Of a DNA stretch of 64,000 nt, positions 44,594 through 53,374 are shown one piece after another; position 1 is the stretch's first letter; every line of letters begins with the position of its first letter. Origin of the DNA: an uncultured Eubacteriales bacterium (lineage in GTDB: Bacteria; Bacillota; Clostridia; Christensenellales; Borkfalkiaceae). The DNA lies in contig UQPN01000004.1 of the NCBI GenBank assembly GCA_900542935.1, positions 52,867 to 116,866 of the forward strand, given 5' to 3'. A program made the translations under genes and the position numbers. The notes beneath the pieces are model-generated. The model searched no databases and was not told the origin of the DNA. It was given only the letters and a program-made list of their open reading frames with translations.

Positions 44594-44645
44594 TTTTTTG
44601 AAACTCCTTATCTTGCGCCGTCGAATCGCAATTTGCTTTTTGAAA

Positions 44646-44705
44646 CTGCCCCCTCATCTCCCGGCTTTGCAAGGAACAAGCCGCCGAGCTGTCTTTGCGG
44701 AGGGG
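44646..44705. repeat. Degenerate GC-rich repeat (locus 4)
   Basis: TGCCCCCTCATCTC followed by a GGCTTTGC segment and GCGGAGGGGTTA resemble a worn copy of the repeat module, placed between the radical-SAM and DUF4130 genes. Confidence 0.45.
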
Positions 44706-46190
44706 TTACAATTCGCCCGTGAGTACCGAGCGACGGATTTCCGGTGTGGATAACTGCAATTTTTTCTGCGTTTCGTCCGGGGGAAGATCGGTGCGCGCGC
44801 CCGTGAAACCGGGCATTGCGGCGGCGTTGCCGCCCGAAAGCAACGCGGCGGGCGGGGCGTTGATAAGCGCGTCGGCGGAGAACATGGAAAGCTGTGTGGC
44901 ACCCTCCGATACGTCCGCCGCGGAAAGCAGTGCTTTGACGCGTTCTTCCTTTTCTTCGCCGTAGAATTTTCCGCAAGCCGTAATAAAATGCCGCGCGCGC
45001 TTTAATACCACGCGCATTTTTTTCAGATCTTCGTACGTGAGTTTTGTATGCCGCCGCGCCGCAATGATTTTGTTTGCCGAGCGCACGCCGATGCCCGGAA
45101 CGCGGAGGAGCGAGGCAAGATCGGCACGGTTGACTTCCACGGGGAAATTTTCCGGGTGGCGTAGCGCCCACGCGCATTTCGGATCGTATTCCACGGGCAG
45201 ATTTTCGTCTTCGTCCGCGATTTCTTCGGGCGCGAAACCGTAGTAGCGCATCAGCCAGTCCGCCTGATACAGCCGATGTTCGCGCAGAAGCTTTTCGCCG
45301 ACGGACGGAAGTGACGGATCGTTCACCACGGGAAGATAGGCGGAAAAATACACTCGCCGCAGCGAAAACTTGCGGTACAGGGCGCCCGAAAGTCGCAGAA
45401 TTTTGCCGTCGCGTTCGGGCGAGGCGCCTACGATCATCTGCGTGGTTTGCCCCGCGGGCAGGTACAAGGGGCGCTTTGCCGCGCGGAATACCGTTGCCGC
45501 CGTTTCGCTTTGCGCGTTCTGCAGCCCCGAAACCGTAAGCAGACGGGGCTTTTCGTTTTGCTGTGCCCCGATCAGCCGCCGCCCGGAAGCAAACGCCTTT
45601 TTTCCTTGCGCCAGCTGCCCCATGGGCAGAAGCAGCGATTTTTTTGTTTTCTGCGGGGCGAGTTTTTTTAAACTCTCTTCGCCCGGCAGCTCTAAATTAT
45701 AACTCATTCTGTCCGCTAGAAGCGCCGCCTTTTCCACCAGCAGCGGATCGGCGTTCGGGATGCCTTTGAGATGTATATACCCGTTGAAGCGGTATTTACG
45801 GCGCAGCAGTTCCGCCGTTTGAATCAGAAGTTCCATGGTGTAATCGGGGCTTTTATACACCGCCGACGACAGGAACAAGCCCTCGATATAATTGCGGCGG
45901 TAGAAACCGACGGTGAGTTCGCAGATTTCTTCGGGCGTAAGCGTGGCGCGTTTTACGTCGGCATTGCGGCGGTTGGGGCAGTACCTGCAATCGAAAACGC
46001 AATCGTTGGACATTAAAATTTTCAGAAGAGAGATGCATCTGCCGTCCGCCGCGAACGAATGGCATATACCGCCGAACGCGGCGTTGCCTAAGCCGCCGGG
46101 TTCGTTTTTCCGCCGCGAGCCGGAAGAGGAACACGAAACGTCGTACTTCGCGCCTTCCGTTAAAATTTTCAGCCGTTCTTCTTCGATCAT
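44706..46190 (-). CDS. Radical-SAM predicted DNA modification/repair protein (TIGR03916 type)
   Basis: A 494-residue protein. The [4Fe-4S] radical-SAM motif is CVFDCRYC (CxxxCxxC) near residue 80; GLFLSSAVYKSPDYTMELL follows in the barrel. A helix-hairpin-helix DNA-binding motif (LLRVPGIGVRSANKII) lies near residue 385. The family is annotated as a putative DNA modification/repair protein linked to a UDG-like partner; no reaction has been shown that I know of. ATG 46190 has AAGGAAG upstream. It is followed by DUF4130, its usual partner. Confidence 0.87.
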   Translation of the reverse strand: MIEEERLKILTEGAKYDVSCSSSGSRRKNEPGGLGNAAFGGICHSFAADGRCISLLKILMSNDCVFDCRYCPNRRNADVKRATLTPEEICELTVGFYRRNYIEGLFLSSAVYKSPDYTMELLIQTAELLRRKYRFNGYIHLKGIPNADPLLVEKAALLADRMSYNLELPGEESLKKLAPQKTKKSLLLPMGQLAQGKKAFASGRRLIGAQQNEKPRLLTVSGLQNAQSETAATVFRAAKRPLYLPAGQTTQMIVGASPERDGKILRLSGALYRKFSLRRVYFSAYLPVVNDPSLPSVGEKLLREHRLYQADWLMRYYGFAPEEIADEDENLPVEYDPKCAWALRHPENFPVEVNRADLASLLRVPGIGVRSANKIIAARRHTKLTYEDLKKMRVVLKRARHFITACGKFYGEEKEERVKALLSAADVSEGATQLSMFSADALINAPPAALLSGGNAAAMPGFTGARTDLPPDETQKKLQLSTPEIRRSVLTGEL

Positions 46191-46422
46191 CGATTTTTCG
46201 CTTCCTTGTGTTTCTGCCGTTATTATAGCACGCGGCAAAAGAAAAGTCAAACATTTGTTCGTATTTTATGCGGGCAATTTTTGGAAAAAAGGCTTGCTTC
46301 CGGGAAAAAAATATGCTATAATCGAAGAGAGCGCAAGGGAAGGAACGCCGCTCGGCGTAGGCGGCTATGCGCGACGCACCCGCGGGACGGAAAAAATATC
46401 GCGGGAAACGCGGGTGAAAATA

Positions 46423-46451
46423 TTGACAACGCCGAAAATGTATGGTATAAT
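46423..46451 (+). promoter_or_regulatory. Consensus promoter of degV
   Basis: TTGACA and TATAAT are spaced by exactly 17 bp; the leader is about 70 nt. Confidence 0.85.
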
Positions 46452-46529
46452 CTATTTGTAATGTTTTATTATGACAAATGCCTTTTGCGGGGTATTTTTC
46501 CGTACAAAGGAGAAAAAAGGAGAAAAACA

Positions 46530-47426
46530 ATGCGTTTGTTTGAAGTTTCCACGGATTCTACGGCGGATTTGTACGAGGATTACCGGAAAAAAAGAGATAT
46601 ATGGTTTGCGCCGCTTTCGTTTTCGTTTGAAAAGGACGGCAAAATAGAAGAATACCTCGATAATTTTTCGGAATATTCGCAGTACGTGGATTTTTATAAT
46701 AAAGTACGGAATAAATACATGCCGCGCACGGCGATGCTCAATTACGAAGCGCACGTGTCGCATTTTACCGCCATGGCGAAGGCGGGCGTGAAAGACGTTC
46801 TGCATTTTTCCATTTCTTCGGGACTGGCGCGCACCACGCAGGTGGCGAAGCAGGCGGCGGAAGAAGTGAAAAAGGAATATCCCGATTTCAATATGGTTTC
46901 CGTAGACCCGCTCGGCGCCACGATTCTGCAGGGAATGCTGGTTACGCTGGCGTGCGACATGCGCGACGAGGGCAAGACGATGCAGGAAACGTACGAGTAT
47001 CTGACGGACGCGCGGAATCGTATTCTTTGCACGATTATCCCCACCGACCTTTTCTATCTGCAGCGCGGCGGCAGAGTTTCGGCGACGGCGGCGGTGTTCG
47101 GTTCGATGCTGGGCGTGAAGCCGATTTTAACGTTCGACCACGACGGCAAGCTGAAAACGATAGACAAGGTGAAGGGCATGAAGCGCGTTTATGCGTATAC
47201 GCTGGAAAAGATGGCGATCGCTCCGCCCGACGAGAAGAAGAAAATCGTGGTGGTACATACCGATAACGAGGAAGCGGCGGAAGAGATGGCGAAGCGCGTG
47301 GAGGAAGCCACGGGTATCAAGCCGGAAATTTACATTATGGGACCTTCCATCGGCGCGCACGTAGGGCCCGGCGCGGTTGCCTGCGGGTGGCTTTCCACGA
47401 AAACGAGAACGGAACTCGGGCTATAA
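46530..47426 (+). CDS. DegV-family fatty-acid-binding protein
   Basis: A 298-residue protein. Family features are VSTDSTADL at the N-terminus, a block SISSGLARTTQVAKQAA, and LQRGGRVS in the middle. DegV/FakB proteins hold a fatty acid and present it to the kinase FakA for phosphorylation. ATG 46530 has AAAGGAGA twice upstream; the frame is open further up through the promoter but that part is not coding. No fakA is nearby. Confidence 0.9.
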   Translation: MRLFEVSTDSTADLYEDYRKKRDIWFAPLSFSFEKDGKIEEYLDNFSEYSQYVDFYNKVRNKYMPRTAMLNYEAHVSHFTAMAKAGVKDVLHFSISSGLARTTQVAKQAAEEVKKEYPDFNMVSVDPLGATILQGMLVTLACDMRDEGKTMQETYEYLTDARNRILCTIIPTDLFYLQRGGRVSATAAVFGSMLGVKPILTFDHDGKLKTIDKVKGMKRVYAYTLEKMAIAPPDEKKKIVVVHTDNEEAAEEMAKRVEEATGIKPEIYIMGPSIGAHVGPGAVACGWLSTKTRTELGL

Positions 47427-47603
47427 AAGAAGTTTCGGACGACCTGAAAAATACTTCGGGAGGAAGGAACGGACGTTGTTCATCCGGGCGCGACGAAGGG
47501 GTGCCGGCAAAAAACGGAACGCACAAAGCGATACGGAAGTTGCGGTTTTTCCGCGTGATTTTTTCGCGCGGGGAAGCCGCGGCGTTTTATAGAGGGAATC
47601 GGT

Positions 47604-48293
47604 ATGAGCGAAAAGGTAAAAAATGCGGTGAATTACGACGCCGTGATGCGGCGGGAACTGGAAAAAAGGAAGGCGGAAGAAGAGATGGGCGCCGCGCGGG
47701 CGAGGCTGCTTCTGCACAGCTGCTGCGCGCCGTGTTCTTCGGCGTGTCTGGAAATTTTAAAGGATTTTTTAAGCGTTACGGTGTTTTATTATAACCCGAA
47801 CATCGACGAGAAAGAAGAGTACGAAAAGAGGAAAGCGGAACAGATTCGTTTTTTGCGCGAAACAGGCTGGGCGGAATTTATCGATTGCGATTACGATTGC
47901 GGGGCGTTCGAAAAAATCGCGCGCGGCAGAGAAAATTGCAAAGAGGGCGGCGCGCGCTGCTACGAGTGCTATAAATTGCGCCTTTTTAAAACGGCGGAGC
48001 GGGCGGCGGAGGAAAAATTCGATTATTTTGCGAGCACGCTTTCGGTGAGTCCGTACAAAAACGCGACGTGGCTGAACGAATTGGGGCAGGAAGCGGAAGA
48101 AAAGTACGGCGTGAAATTTCTGCCTTCCGATTTTAAGAAAAAAGGCGGGTATTTAAGGAGCACGGAGCTTTCGAAGCAGTTCGGGCTGTACCGCCAGAAT
48201 TACTGCGGGTGCCGTTTTTCGAAGCGGGCGGCGGAAGCGCGCGACGCGGCGAAAACGGACGGCACGCTGACGGCGCCGGACGAATTGTATTGA
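47604..48293 (+). CDS. queH: Epoxyqueuosine reductase QueH
   Basis: A 229-residue member of the QueH (DUF208) family, which performs the last step of queuosine synthesis in tRNA. Metal-cluster cysteines are visible: HSCCAPCSSACLE near residue 40, CYECYKLRL near 115 and the late NYCGCRFSK. AGAGGGAA precedes the ATG. The 177 bp between degV and this gene hold nothing I can name. Other queuosine genes are not in the window. Confidence 0.93.
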   Translation: MSEKVKNAVNYDAVMRRELEKRKAEEEMGAARARLLLHSCCAPCSSACLEILKDFLSVTVFYYNPNIDEKEEYEKRKAEQIRFLRETGWAEFIDCDYDCGAFEKIARGRENCKEGGARCYECYKLRLFKTAERAAEEKFDYFASTLSVSPYKNATWLNELGQEAEEKYGVKFLPSDFKKKGGYLRSTELSKQFGLYRQNYCGCRFSKRAAEARDAAKTDGTLTAPDELY

Positions 48294-48310
48294 GAGAACG
48301 GAAAACGAAA

Positions 48311-48344
48311 AAGCCTTCCCATAGCGGGAAGGCTTGTATTTTTT
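48311..48344 (+). terminator. Terminator after queH
   Basis: AAGCCTTCCC pairs with GGGAAGGCTT around a 5-nt loop, followed by a T tract. A 12-bp tandem repeat (GGCGCAATATAA twice) follows. Confidence 0.88.
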
Positions 48345-48384
48345 ATGGCGGCGCAATATAAGGCGCAATATAAGGCTTGTATTT

Positions 48385-48530
48385 CGGATGTGTCCTCTCG
48401 GCTCGCTTATGCTCGCCGCTCTGTTCGCCGAGATAACCTTTACGGCAACGCGATAAGGATTCCCGCTACCGTAGTTTTTTCGCATTTTCTCTTGGAGTGA
48501 AAATGCAAAAAAGGGGAAAGCAAGGGAAGA
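48385..48530. repeat. Degenerate GC-rich repeat (locus 5)
   Basis: CCTCTCGGCTCGC...GCTCGCCGCTC resembles the 5' half of locus 1, and AAAGGGGAAAGCAAGGGAAG near 48510 resembles its 3' half, with unrelated DNA between. No gene. Confidence 0.5.
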
Positions 48531-49661
48531 TTATGCAATCAGAGAAAATTTCATGACGACGGGGTTGTGATCGGAATCGGCAAAGCCTTTCTGCACGTTT
48601 TCGATATACTCCACGCGCACGTTGGACGTAAATAAAAAGCCGTCTACGATTAAAGTATAGTTGCCTTCTTTGTAGGGCACGTCGCAGTTGCGGCAGGTGG
48701 GCAGTTGCCGTTTGTTGGTGTAATCGGTGGCGCGGTGCACGTTTGCGGGAAGCAGTTCCGCGGGGAAGGGCTGCGCCCAGCCGAACGCCGTTTCTCCCTC
48801 TTCGCCGTTGATATCTTTGATGGACGTTCCCGTGAAATCGTGATTGAAATCTCCGCCCGCCACGCAGTAGTTTCCGTTTGCGTATTCCGCCTGCATGTCG
48901 GAAAACAGCATGGTCATCTGCGCCGCGCGGATTTCGTCCGATCCGCCGTAGGCGGACGTGTGCACGTTATACAAAAGAAATTCTTTTCCGTTTTCCGTGG
49001 GGATGCGCGATACCGAATAGCAGCGGTCGAGATCAAGCAGTTTTTTCAAATCGTCCGCAATCGGCAAAGAACGGCGGAGCGCCGACGAAAAGCCGTTTTT
49101 CGAGAACGTAAGAATGCCGCTGTTAGACTTTCCGTGCGGTTCGTGAAGCGGATACATCAGATATGCCGAATGATAATTGACGGCAAAAACGCTTGCGTAT
49201 TCCGAAAAAGCGTTTTGCGCCGTTTCTTTTTCGTTAACGTGGTAACTGCGCGTGGAGGAAGTATCCACTTCCTGAAACAGCGCGAAATCGGGGTTGAATT
49301 CTTTGATGGTATTCAAAGCGGAGTTTACGTGCGTTTCCACGCTTTCTTTGCTTGCCGCGCGCGATTGCTTGCCGCCGTCCATAAAAAACGTGAAATCGGG
49401 CGTATACGCGCCGAACCCGATATTGAATGTGGTTGCCGTGTAGGAAGTTTCCGTTTTCAGCGCCGTAACGCGGCAGGGAACGTCCGCTTTTCCGCTTTCC
49501 TCGGCGTCCGCCCGCGCCGCCGCCACGGGAAGAGCGATATAATCTTCCAGCCGATAATAGGAAAGGAGCACGTACGCCGCGTAGCCGATGACGACGGTGA
49601 GCAGCGCGAGAAAGACGCATAACAGACTTAATAAAAATTTTTTCGTTGTTTTTTTAACCAT
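48531..49661 (-). CDS. Membrane-anchored endonuclease/exonuclease/phosphatase-family protein
   Basis: A 376-residue protein. One N-terminal helix (about 8-35) anchors it, leaving the catalytic domain outside. EEP-fold residues: TFNIGFG, ALFQEVD (metal Glu), VAGGDFNHD (catalytic Asp/Asn) and DSDHNPVVMKF (catalytic His). The family includes DNases, sphingomyelinases and inositol phosphatases; outside location favours a lipid or extracellular nucleic-acid substrate. It has its own promoter and is transcribed alone. Confidence 0.87.
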   Translation of the reverse strand: MVKKTTKKFLLSLLCVFLALLTVVIGYAAYVLLSYYRLEDYIALPVAAARADAEESGKADVPCRVTALKTETSYTATTFNIGFGAYTPDFTFFMDGGKQSRAASKESVETHVNSALNTIKEFNPDFALFQEVDTSSTRSYHVNEKETAQNAFSEYASVFAVNYHSAYLMYPLHEPHGKSNSGILTFSKNGFSSALRRSLPIADDLKKLLDLDRCYSVSRIPTENGKEFLLYNVHTSAYGGSDEIRAAQMTMLFSDMQAEYANGNYCVAGGDFNHDFTGTSIKDINGEEGETAFGWAQPFPAELLPANVHRATDYTNKRQLPTCRNCDVPYKEGNYTLIVDGFLFTSNVRVEYIENVQKGFADSDHNPVVMKFSLIA

Positions 49662-49741
49662 ATTCTTCCCGGTAAAATTCTTTCCCCCGAAAAAGTTGCC
49701 GCGGCTATGGCGGAAACTTTGTAGAATCTCATACGAATATT

Positions 49742-49770
49742 ATCTTATACGAAACGGCGCGAAATGTCAA
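49742..49770 (-). promoter_or_regulatory. Promoter of the EEP-family gene
   Basis: On the minus strand TTGACA and TAAGAT are spaced by 17 bp. Confidence 0.7.
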
Positions 49771-49943
49771 TCGATTCCGACGGAAGAATACGAAATAAGT
49801 ACGATTTATTGCGACGGTTCGTCGGGCGGACAGGTTCGTTTTGCCGTTTTCTTGCGTATTCGCGCGGGGCGCGGCATGTACGGAAGCCGCGGGGCGGCGG
49901 AGGACAAGCGGAAAAACGGGAAATAAGACGGCTGTTCGGGCGC

Positions 49944-49972
49944 TTGACTTTTTATAAAAAAAATGGTATACT
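49944..49972 (+). promoter_or_regulatory. Promoter of the second TetR gene
   Basis: TTGACT and TATACT are spaced by 17 bp, about 70 nt before the ATG at 50040. Confidence 0.7.
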
Positions 49973-50039
49973 TACGGCGTTGAATATTGAACGGGGGCGG
50001 CGCCGAGGGAAACTCCGGCGGCGCACAGGGCTGAAAATT

Positions 50040-50600
50040 ATGAGCGATATTACCAAGCGGGCGATTTCCGCGTCTTTGAAAAAATTGCTTTGCGAAAAGA
50101 AACTGAATAAAATCACGGTGCAGGATATTGCGGACGACTGCGGCATTAACCGCCAGACGTTTTATTACCATTTTCAGGATATTTACGATCTTGTGGAGTG
50201 GACGTGCATAGAAGATACCGAAAAGGTGCTGAAAGAAAACCGCACGTACGCTACCTGGCAGGAGGGGTTTCTGGCAGTGTTTTATCTGGCGAAAGAGGAT
50301 AAGACTTTTATCGAGAATATTTATCGTTCCGTTTCGCTGGAACTTCTGGAACAGTATTTGTATCGTCTGGTGTATCCTCTTTTGAAAAACGTGGTGGACG
50401 AAAAGGCGAAAAATTATACCGTGCGGGACGAGAACAAGAAATACATCGCCGATTTTTATAAGTACGCGTTTGTGGGCGTGCTGCTGGAGTGGATCAGAAA
50501 CGATATGCGGGAAAGTCCCGAATCGATTACCGACAGGGTGAGCAAAATCGTGAGCGGTTCGATAGAAACCGCGTTCAATAATTTCAGCCGCGGGCAGTAA
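50040..50600 (+). CDS. TetR-family regulator (DhaS-like)
   Basis: A 186-residue regulator with an HTH in the first 45 residues (LNKITVQDIADDCGINRQTFYYHF, given as its known block) and a helical C-terminal half containing AFVGVLLEWI. The layout resembles DhaS, a TetR-family activator that uses a coactivator, but ligand and targets are unknown. ATG 50040 follows the promoter at a normal distance; upstream in-frame codons overlap that promoter. Confidence 0.87.
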   Translation: MSDITKRAISASLKKLLCEKKLNKITVQDIADDCGINRQTFYYHFQDIYDLVEWTCIEDTEKVLKENRTYATWQEGFLAVFYLAKEDKTFIENIYRSVSLELLEQYLYRLVYPLLKNVVDEKAKNYTVRDENKKYIADFYKYAFVGVLLEWIRNDMRESPESITDRVSKIVSGSIETAFNNFSRGQ

Positions 50601-50649
50601 ATTTTTCGCGACGGTTGAAAGAGGGCGGTTAAAACTACGGGAGAGTTGC

Positions 50650-50679
50650 GGCGCGCGTATTTACGCGCGCCGGGTTTTT
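50650..50679 (+). terminator. Terminator after the second TetR gene
   Basis: A perfect 9-bp GC stem (GGCGCGCGT, ACGCGCGCC) with a 4-nt loop is followed by GGGTTTTTA. The next 180 bp hold no supported gene. Confidence 0.8.
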
Positions 50680-50858
50680 AGGAAAGGGAAACGTTCGCGC
50701 CGAAGATACCTATGTGAATTTTATCGGCATATTGTCCGCTATCATTTTTCACGGGCAAACGGATTCCCGGAAGCAAAGAGGACGACGCGGCAAATTTTGT
50801 TGCGCTTAATTTTTCGCTGTTCGCCTCTGAAAAATTAAATTCGTCGCGTTTTTCCCTA

Positions 50859-50887
50859 TTGACAAACGCCTTGTCCCGCATTATAAT
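50859..50887 (+). promoter_or_regulatory. Consensus promoter of the SGNH esterase gene
   Basis: TTGACA and TATAAT are spaced by exactly 17 bp; leader of about 95 nt. Confidence 0.85.
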
Positions 50888-50987
50888 AATATCGTCGCGC
50901 CCGTCAGCGCGCGGGGAAGCAAAACCGACTTAAAAAACGCAACGACGCACACAATAAACAAGGCGCGTGCATGCAGGGAGAAAAATT

Positions 50988-52109
50988 ATGAAGAATGCCG
51001 ACGTAACGGTATACGATTTACAAAAATGGCTGTCGCCGCTGTGGAAAGGCAACACGGTGTATGCCGAAACCGCGTTTATTTTAAAAAACGCGCTTGGCGA
51101 AATCCGCCCGAAGCGACTGGCTTATCCCGTCAAAAAAATCGTTTCCGTCCGCAGTTTCGATCTGCAAACCGTCTACGAAGAGGGAAAGGATTATTCCGTC
51201 AACGAATACGGCGAACTTCAGGTGCTTCCGGAAGGGAAAATCCCGTACCTGTCCTGGAACGAATACCGTTTTTCCGAGTTTGTGCAGGACGACGTACACA
51301 TACCTTCCGCCGACGCGCTCGGCGCGCAGTGCGTGCGCGAACTTTTCTCCGATAAAGACGGCATGAGCGCGTACATGCTTGCCGTAACGTACGAACACGA
51401 ACCGGACGATTATTACGCCGTAACGGCGGGCAAGAGCGGTAAATTCCCGCGTACGCTGGAAAAACTGAAAAACGGGCAGAACATAAAAATCGCCCTGTAC
51501 GGCGATTCCATCACGTACGGCTGGGGCGCCAGCGGCATGCACGATATTTCGAAGCCGCCGTATACGCCGCCTTATCACGAAATGGCGGCGCAGTACCTCG
51601 AAGCGAAATTTCACGTTTCGGCGGAAAGAAAAAATTTCGCCGTCAGCGGCATGTGCGCCGACTGGGGCGTCAAAGAAGAAAACGCGGGACGGGTAGCGGC
51701 ATATCAACCGGACCTCGTGATTCTCGCGTTCGGCATGAACGACGCGGGCACATTCCGTCCCGAAATTTTCGCCGCGAATCTGCAGACGATTATAAACAGA
51801 GTCCGCAAAGATCGTCCTCAAGCCGAATTTTTGCTTGTGGCGCCCATACTCCCCAACGCCGAAACGGCGTTTACGGCGGGTTCTTCCATTTTAACCTACC
51901 ACCGCGAATATCCGCGCGCGTTTAAAAAGATGGAAAGCGAAAACGCCGCCGTCGCGTATGCCGACGTTACGAAAATGCACGCCCTGCTGCTGGAGAGAAA
52001 ACAGCTTGCCGATACGCTTTCCAACAACGTGAATCACCCCAACGATTTCATGCACCGCGTGCAGGCGCAGACGGTTTTAAAAACGCTCCTCGGCGACGAT
52101 TTTGCATGA
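50988..52109 (+). CDS. SGNH/GDSL-family esterase (carbohydrate-esterase-like)
   Basis: A 373-residue protein without signal peptide. The N-terminal ~160 residues form an extra beta-rich domain. The SGNH domain follows: YGDSITYGWG (catalytic Ser174), FGMNDAG (block III Asn) and VNHPND (catalytic His350). The residue three before the His is Asn instead of the usual Asp. It would remove acetyl or other acyl groups from imported sugars. GGGAGAAA precedes the ATG. It lies next to the sugar operon and is probably related to it. Confidence 0.87.
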   Translation: MKNADVTVYDLQKWLSPLWKGNTVYAETAFILKNALGEIRPKRLAYPVKKIVSVRSFDLQTVYEEGKDYSVNEYGELQVLPEGKIPYLSWNEYRFSEFVQDDVHIPSADALGAQCVRELFSDKDGMSAYMLAVTYEHEPDDYYAVTAGKSGKFPRTLEKLKNGQNIKIALYGDSITYGWGASGMHDISKPPYTPPYHEMAAQYLEAKFHVSAERKNFAVSGMCADWGVKEENAGRVAAYQPDLVILAFGMNDAGTFRPEIFAANLQTIINRVRKDRPQAEFLLVAPILPNAETAFTAGSSILTYHREYPRAFKKMESENAAVAYADVTKMHALLLERKQLADTLSNNVNHPNDFMHRVQAQTVLKTLLGDDFA

Positions 52110-52185
52110 GAAACGCCGCAAAGCAGTTGTAAACAGCCGCGTGATAACAGGCGGCAATCAAACAAAAAAATATATACTGATAAAT

Positions 52186-52222
52186 ACGGAGTCCTGCGCC
52201 GGATAAGCGCGGGGCTCCGTGT
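52186..52222. terminator. Bidirectional terminator between the esterase and AraC genes
   Basis: ACGGAGTCC pairs with GGGCTCCGT (one G-U) around a GC-rich inner loop; U-rich DNA lies on both sides. Confidence 0.6.
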
Positions 52223-52239
52223 GTTTCATAAGAAAATTT

Positions 52240-53031
52240 TCAAAAAATTTTGTTTTTGATGTCTTTCTTGAAAAAGGCGTGGTAAAACGCGTCGTCGTCC
52301 AGAATAAAATCTTCCTCGTTCACGCGGATCGCCACCGATTTATACAGCTGCGACGTGTGGTCGATTTCGTCCGTGAAAAACGAAGCGCGGCACTCCGTGG
52401 GCGTAATACCCGTGCACTTGCGGAATTCGTACAGCATCTGCCCGTACGAAGAAAATCCCGCCTGCCGCGCGATTTCCGTTACGGGAAAGTTGGATTCTCT
52501 GAGCAGCTGCAAACTTTTCGAAATGCGCATTAAAGTCAGCGTTTGCAACACCGTTTTTCCCGTCATGCGCTTGAACTGCGCCGCCAGATACTCTTTCGAA
52601 ATGCCCGCCGCTTCCGCCGCCATCGCCAGCGTGATTTTCTTGTTCAGATTGTTTTTCAGAAAAACAAACGTCTTTTTCAGATAGCTGACGGCGCCCTGTT
52701 TCGTGTTGTTCGCGCATTTCGCAATCTCGTTGAAAAACAGCAGCATGTGGCACTGTGCGTCGCACGCTTCTTCCGCGCACGTGGGCGACTTTAAAAGCGT
52801 GGCTATCAGATTATGAAAGGCAAGCAATACTTTCGAATTGTCGCTTAAAATCGTGTAGCCGTTCTTCTCGGTGGCTTTTACGATGTTTTTCAGGTTGGTT
52901 TCTTCCAGCAGCGCGTTGTATCGGATGGGCATCAGCGCGTTCACGTTGAACGGGTTGTATTCTTCGGGCGATTTCGGCTCCAGCACGTATCTGCCTATAT
53001 CTTTAAAATAAATCTTGTTTTTCTCCGCCAT
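52240..53031 (-). CDS. AraC-family transcriptional regulator
   Basis: A 263-residue regulator. The two HTH units are visible: ITLAMAAEAAGISKEYLAAQFK and FPVTEIARQAGFSSYGQMLYEF, with the conserved end GITPTECR. About 100 N-terminal residues form the ligand or oligomerisation part. It is divergent from the surface-protein and sugar-import operon, the standard place for its activator. GAGGATGG precedes the ATG. Confidence 0.92.
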   Translation of the reverse strand: MAEKNKIYFKDIGRYVLEPKSPEEYNPFNVNALMPIRYNALLEETNLKNIVKATEKNGYTILSDNSKVLLAFHNLIATLLKSPTCAEEACDAQCHMLLFFNEIAKCANNTKQGAVSYLKKTFVFLKNNLNKKITLAMAAEAAGISKEYLAAQFKRMTGKTVLQTLTLMRISKSLQLLRESNFPVTEIARQAGFSSYGQMLYEFRKCTGITPTECRASFFTDEIDHTSQLYKSVAIRVNEEDFILDDDAFYHAFFKKDIKNKIF

Positions 53032-53191
53032 TTTCCGCCATCCTCGTTTGTATTTTGCTGCCGACGGATTTAGTATACCATAATTTTATGAAATTGCAAT
53101 GCTTTAACGAAAAAAAATAAAAATAACGCAGAAAAATAATAATATTTTGATTTTCATATTAAAAAATGAAGCAAAAAACGCAAAACCCCCC

Positions 53192-53220
53192 TTGAAAAAT
53201 GTGAAAAAATATGTTATAAT
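53192..53220 (+). promoter_or_regulatory. Promoter of the carbohydrate operon
   Basis: TTGAAA and TATAAT are spaced by 17 bp. The start near 53227 leaves a leader of about 150 nt. Confidence 0.8.
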
Positions 53221-53237
53221 ACGTTGCCGAGAGGGGG

Positions 53238-53262
53238 AAACGGTGAAATTTTCCGTTTTTTT
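53238..53262 (+). terminator. Terminator-like hairpin inside the operon leader
   Basis: AAACGG pairs with CCGTTT around a 9-nt loop and is followed by more T. It lies only about 10 nt after the predicted transcription start, so it may be an attenuator. A second hairpin (CGTGC, GCACG) lies about 60 nt on. Confidence 0.45.
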
Positions 53263-53374
53263 CGTTTTCCGCTTGTTTTTCGGGGAAACGGCACGCGCAA
53301 TATGCGCGGCAAAACGAACTTTTCGTGCGAAAAAGCACGTGGAGAAAATAAATTAAATCTGGAGGAATGGTGTT

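Noticed and set aside
46206..46529. N-terminal extension of DegV in the same open frame
   Set aside because: It runs through the consensus promoter at 46423-46451; ATG 46530 has a strong ribosome binding site and matches the family start.
47427..47603. Possible small gene between degV and queH
   Set aside because: Frames are short and lack start signals; some GC-rich hairpins are present but no clear element.
50678..50881. 67-codon minus-strand frame
   Set aside because: Its start lies inside the consensus promoter of the esterase gene and there is no ribosome binding site or recognisable motif. A gene remnant cannot be excluded.
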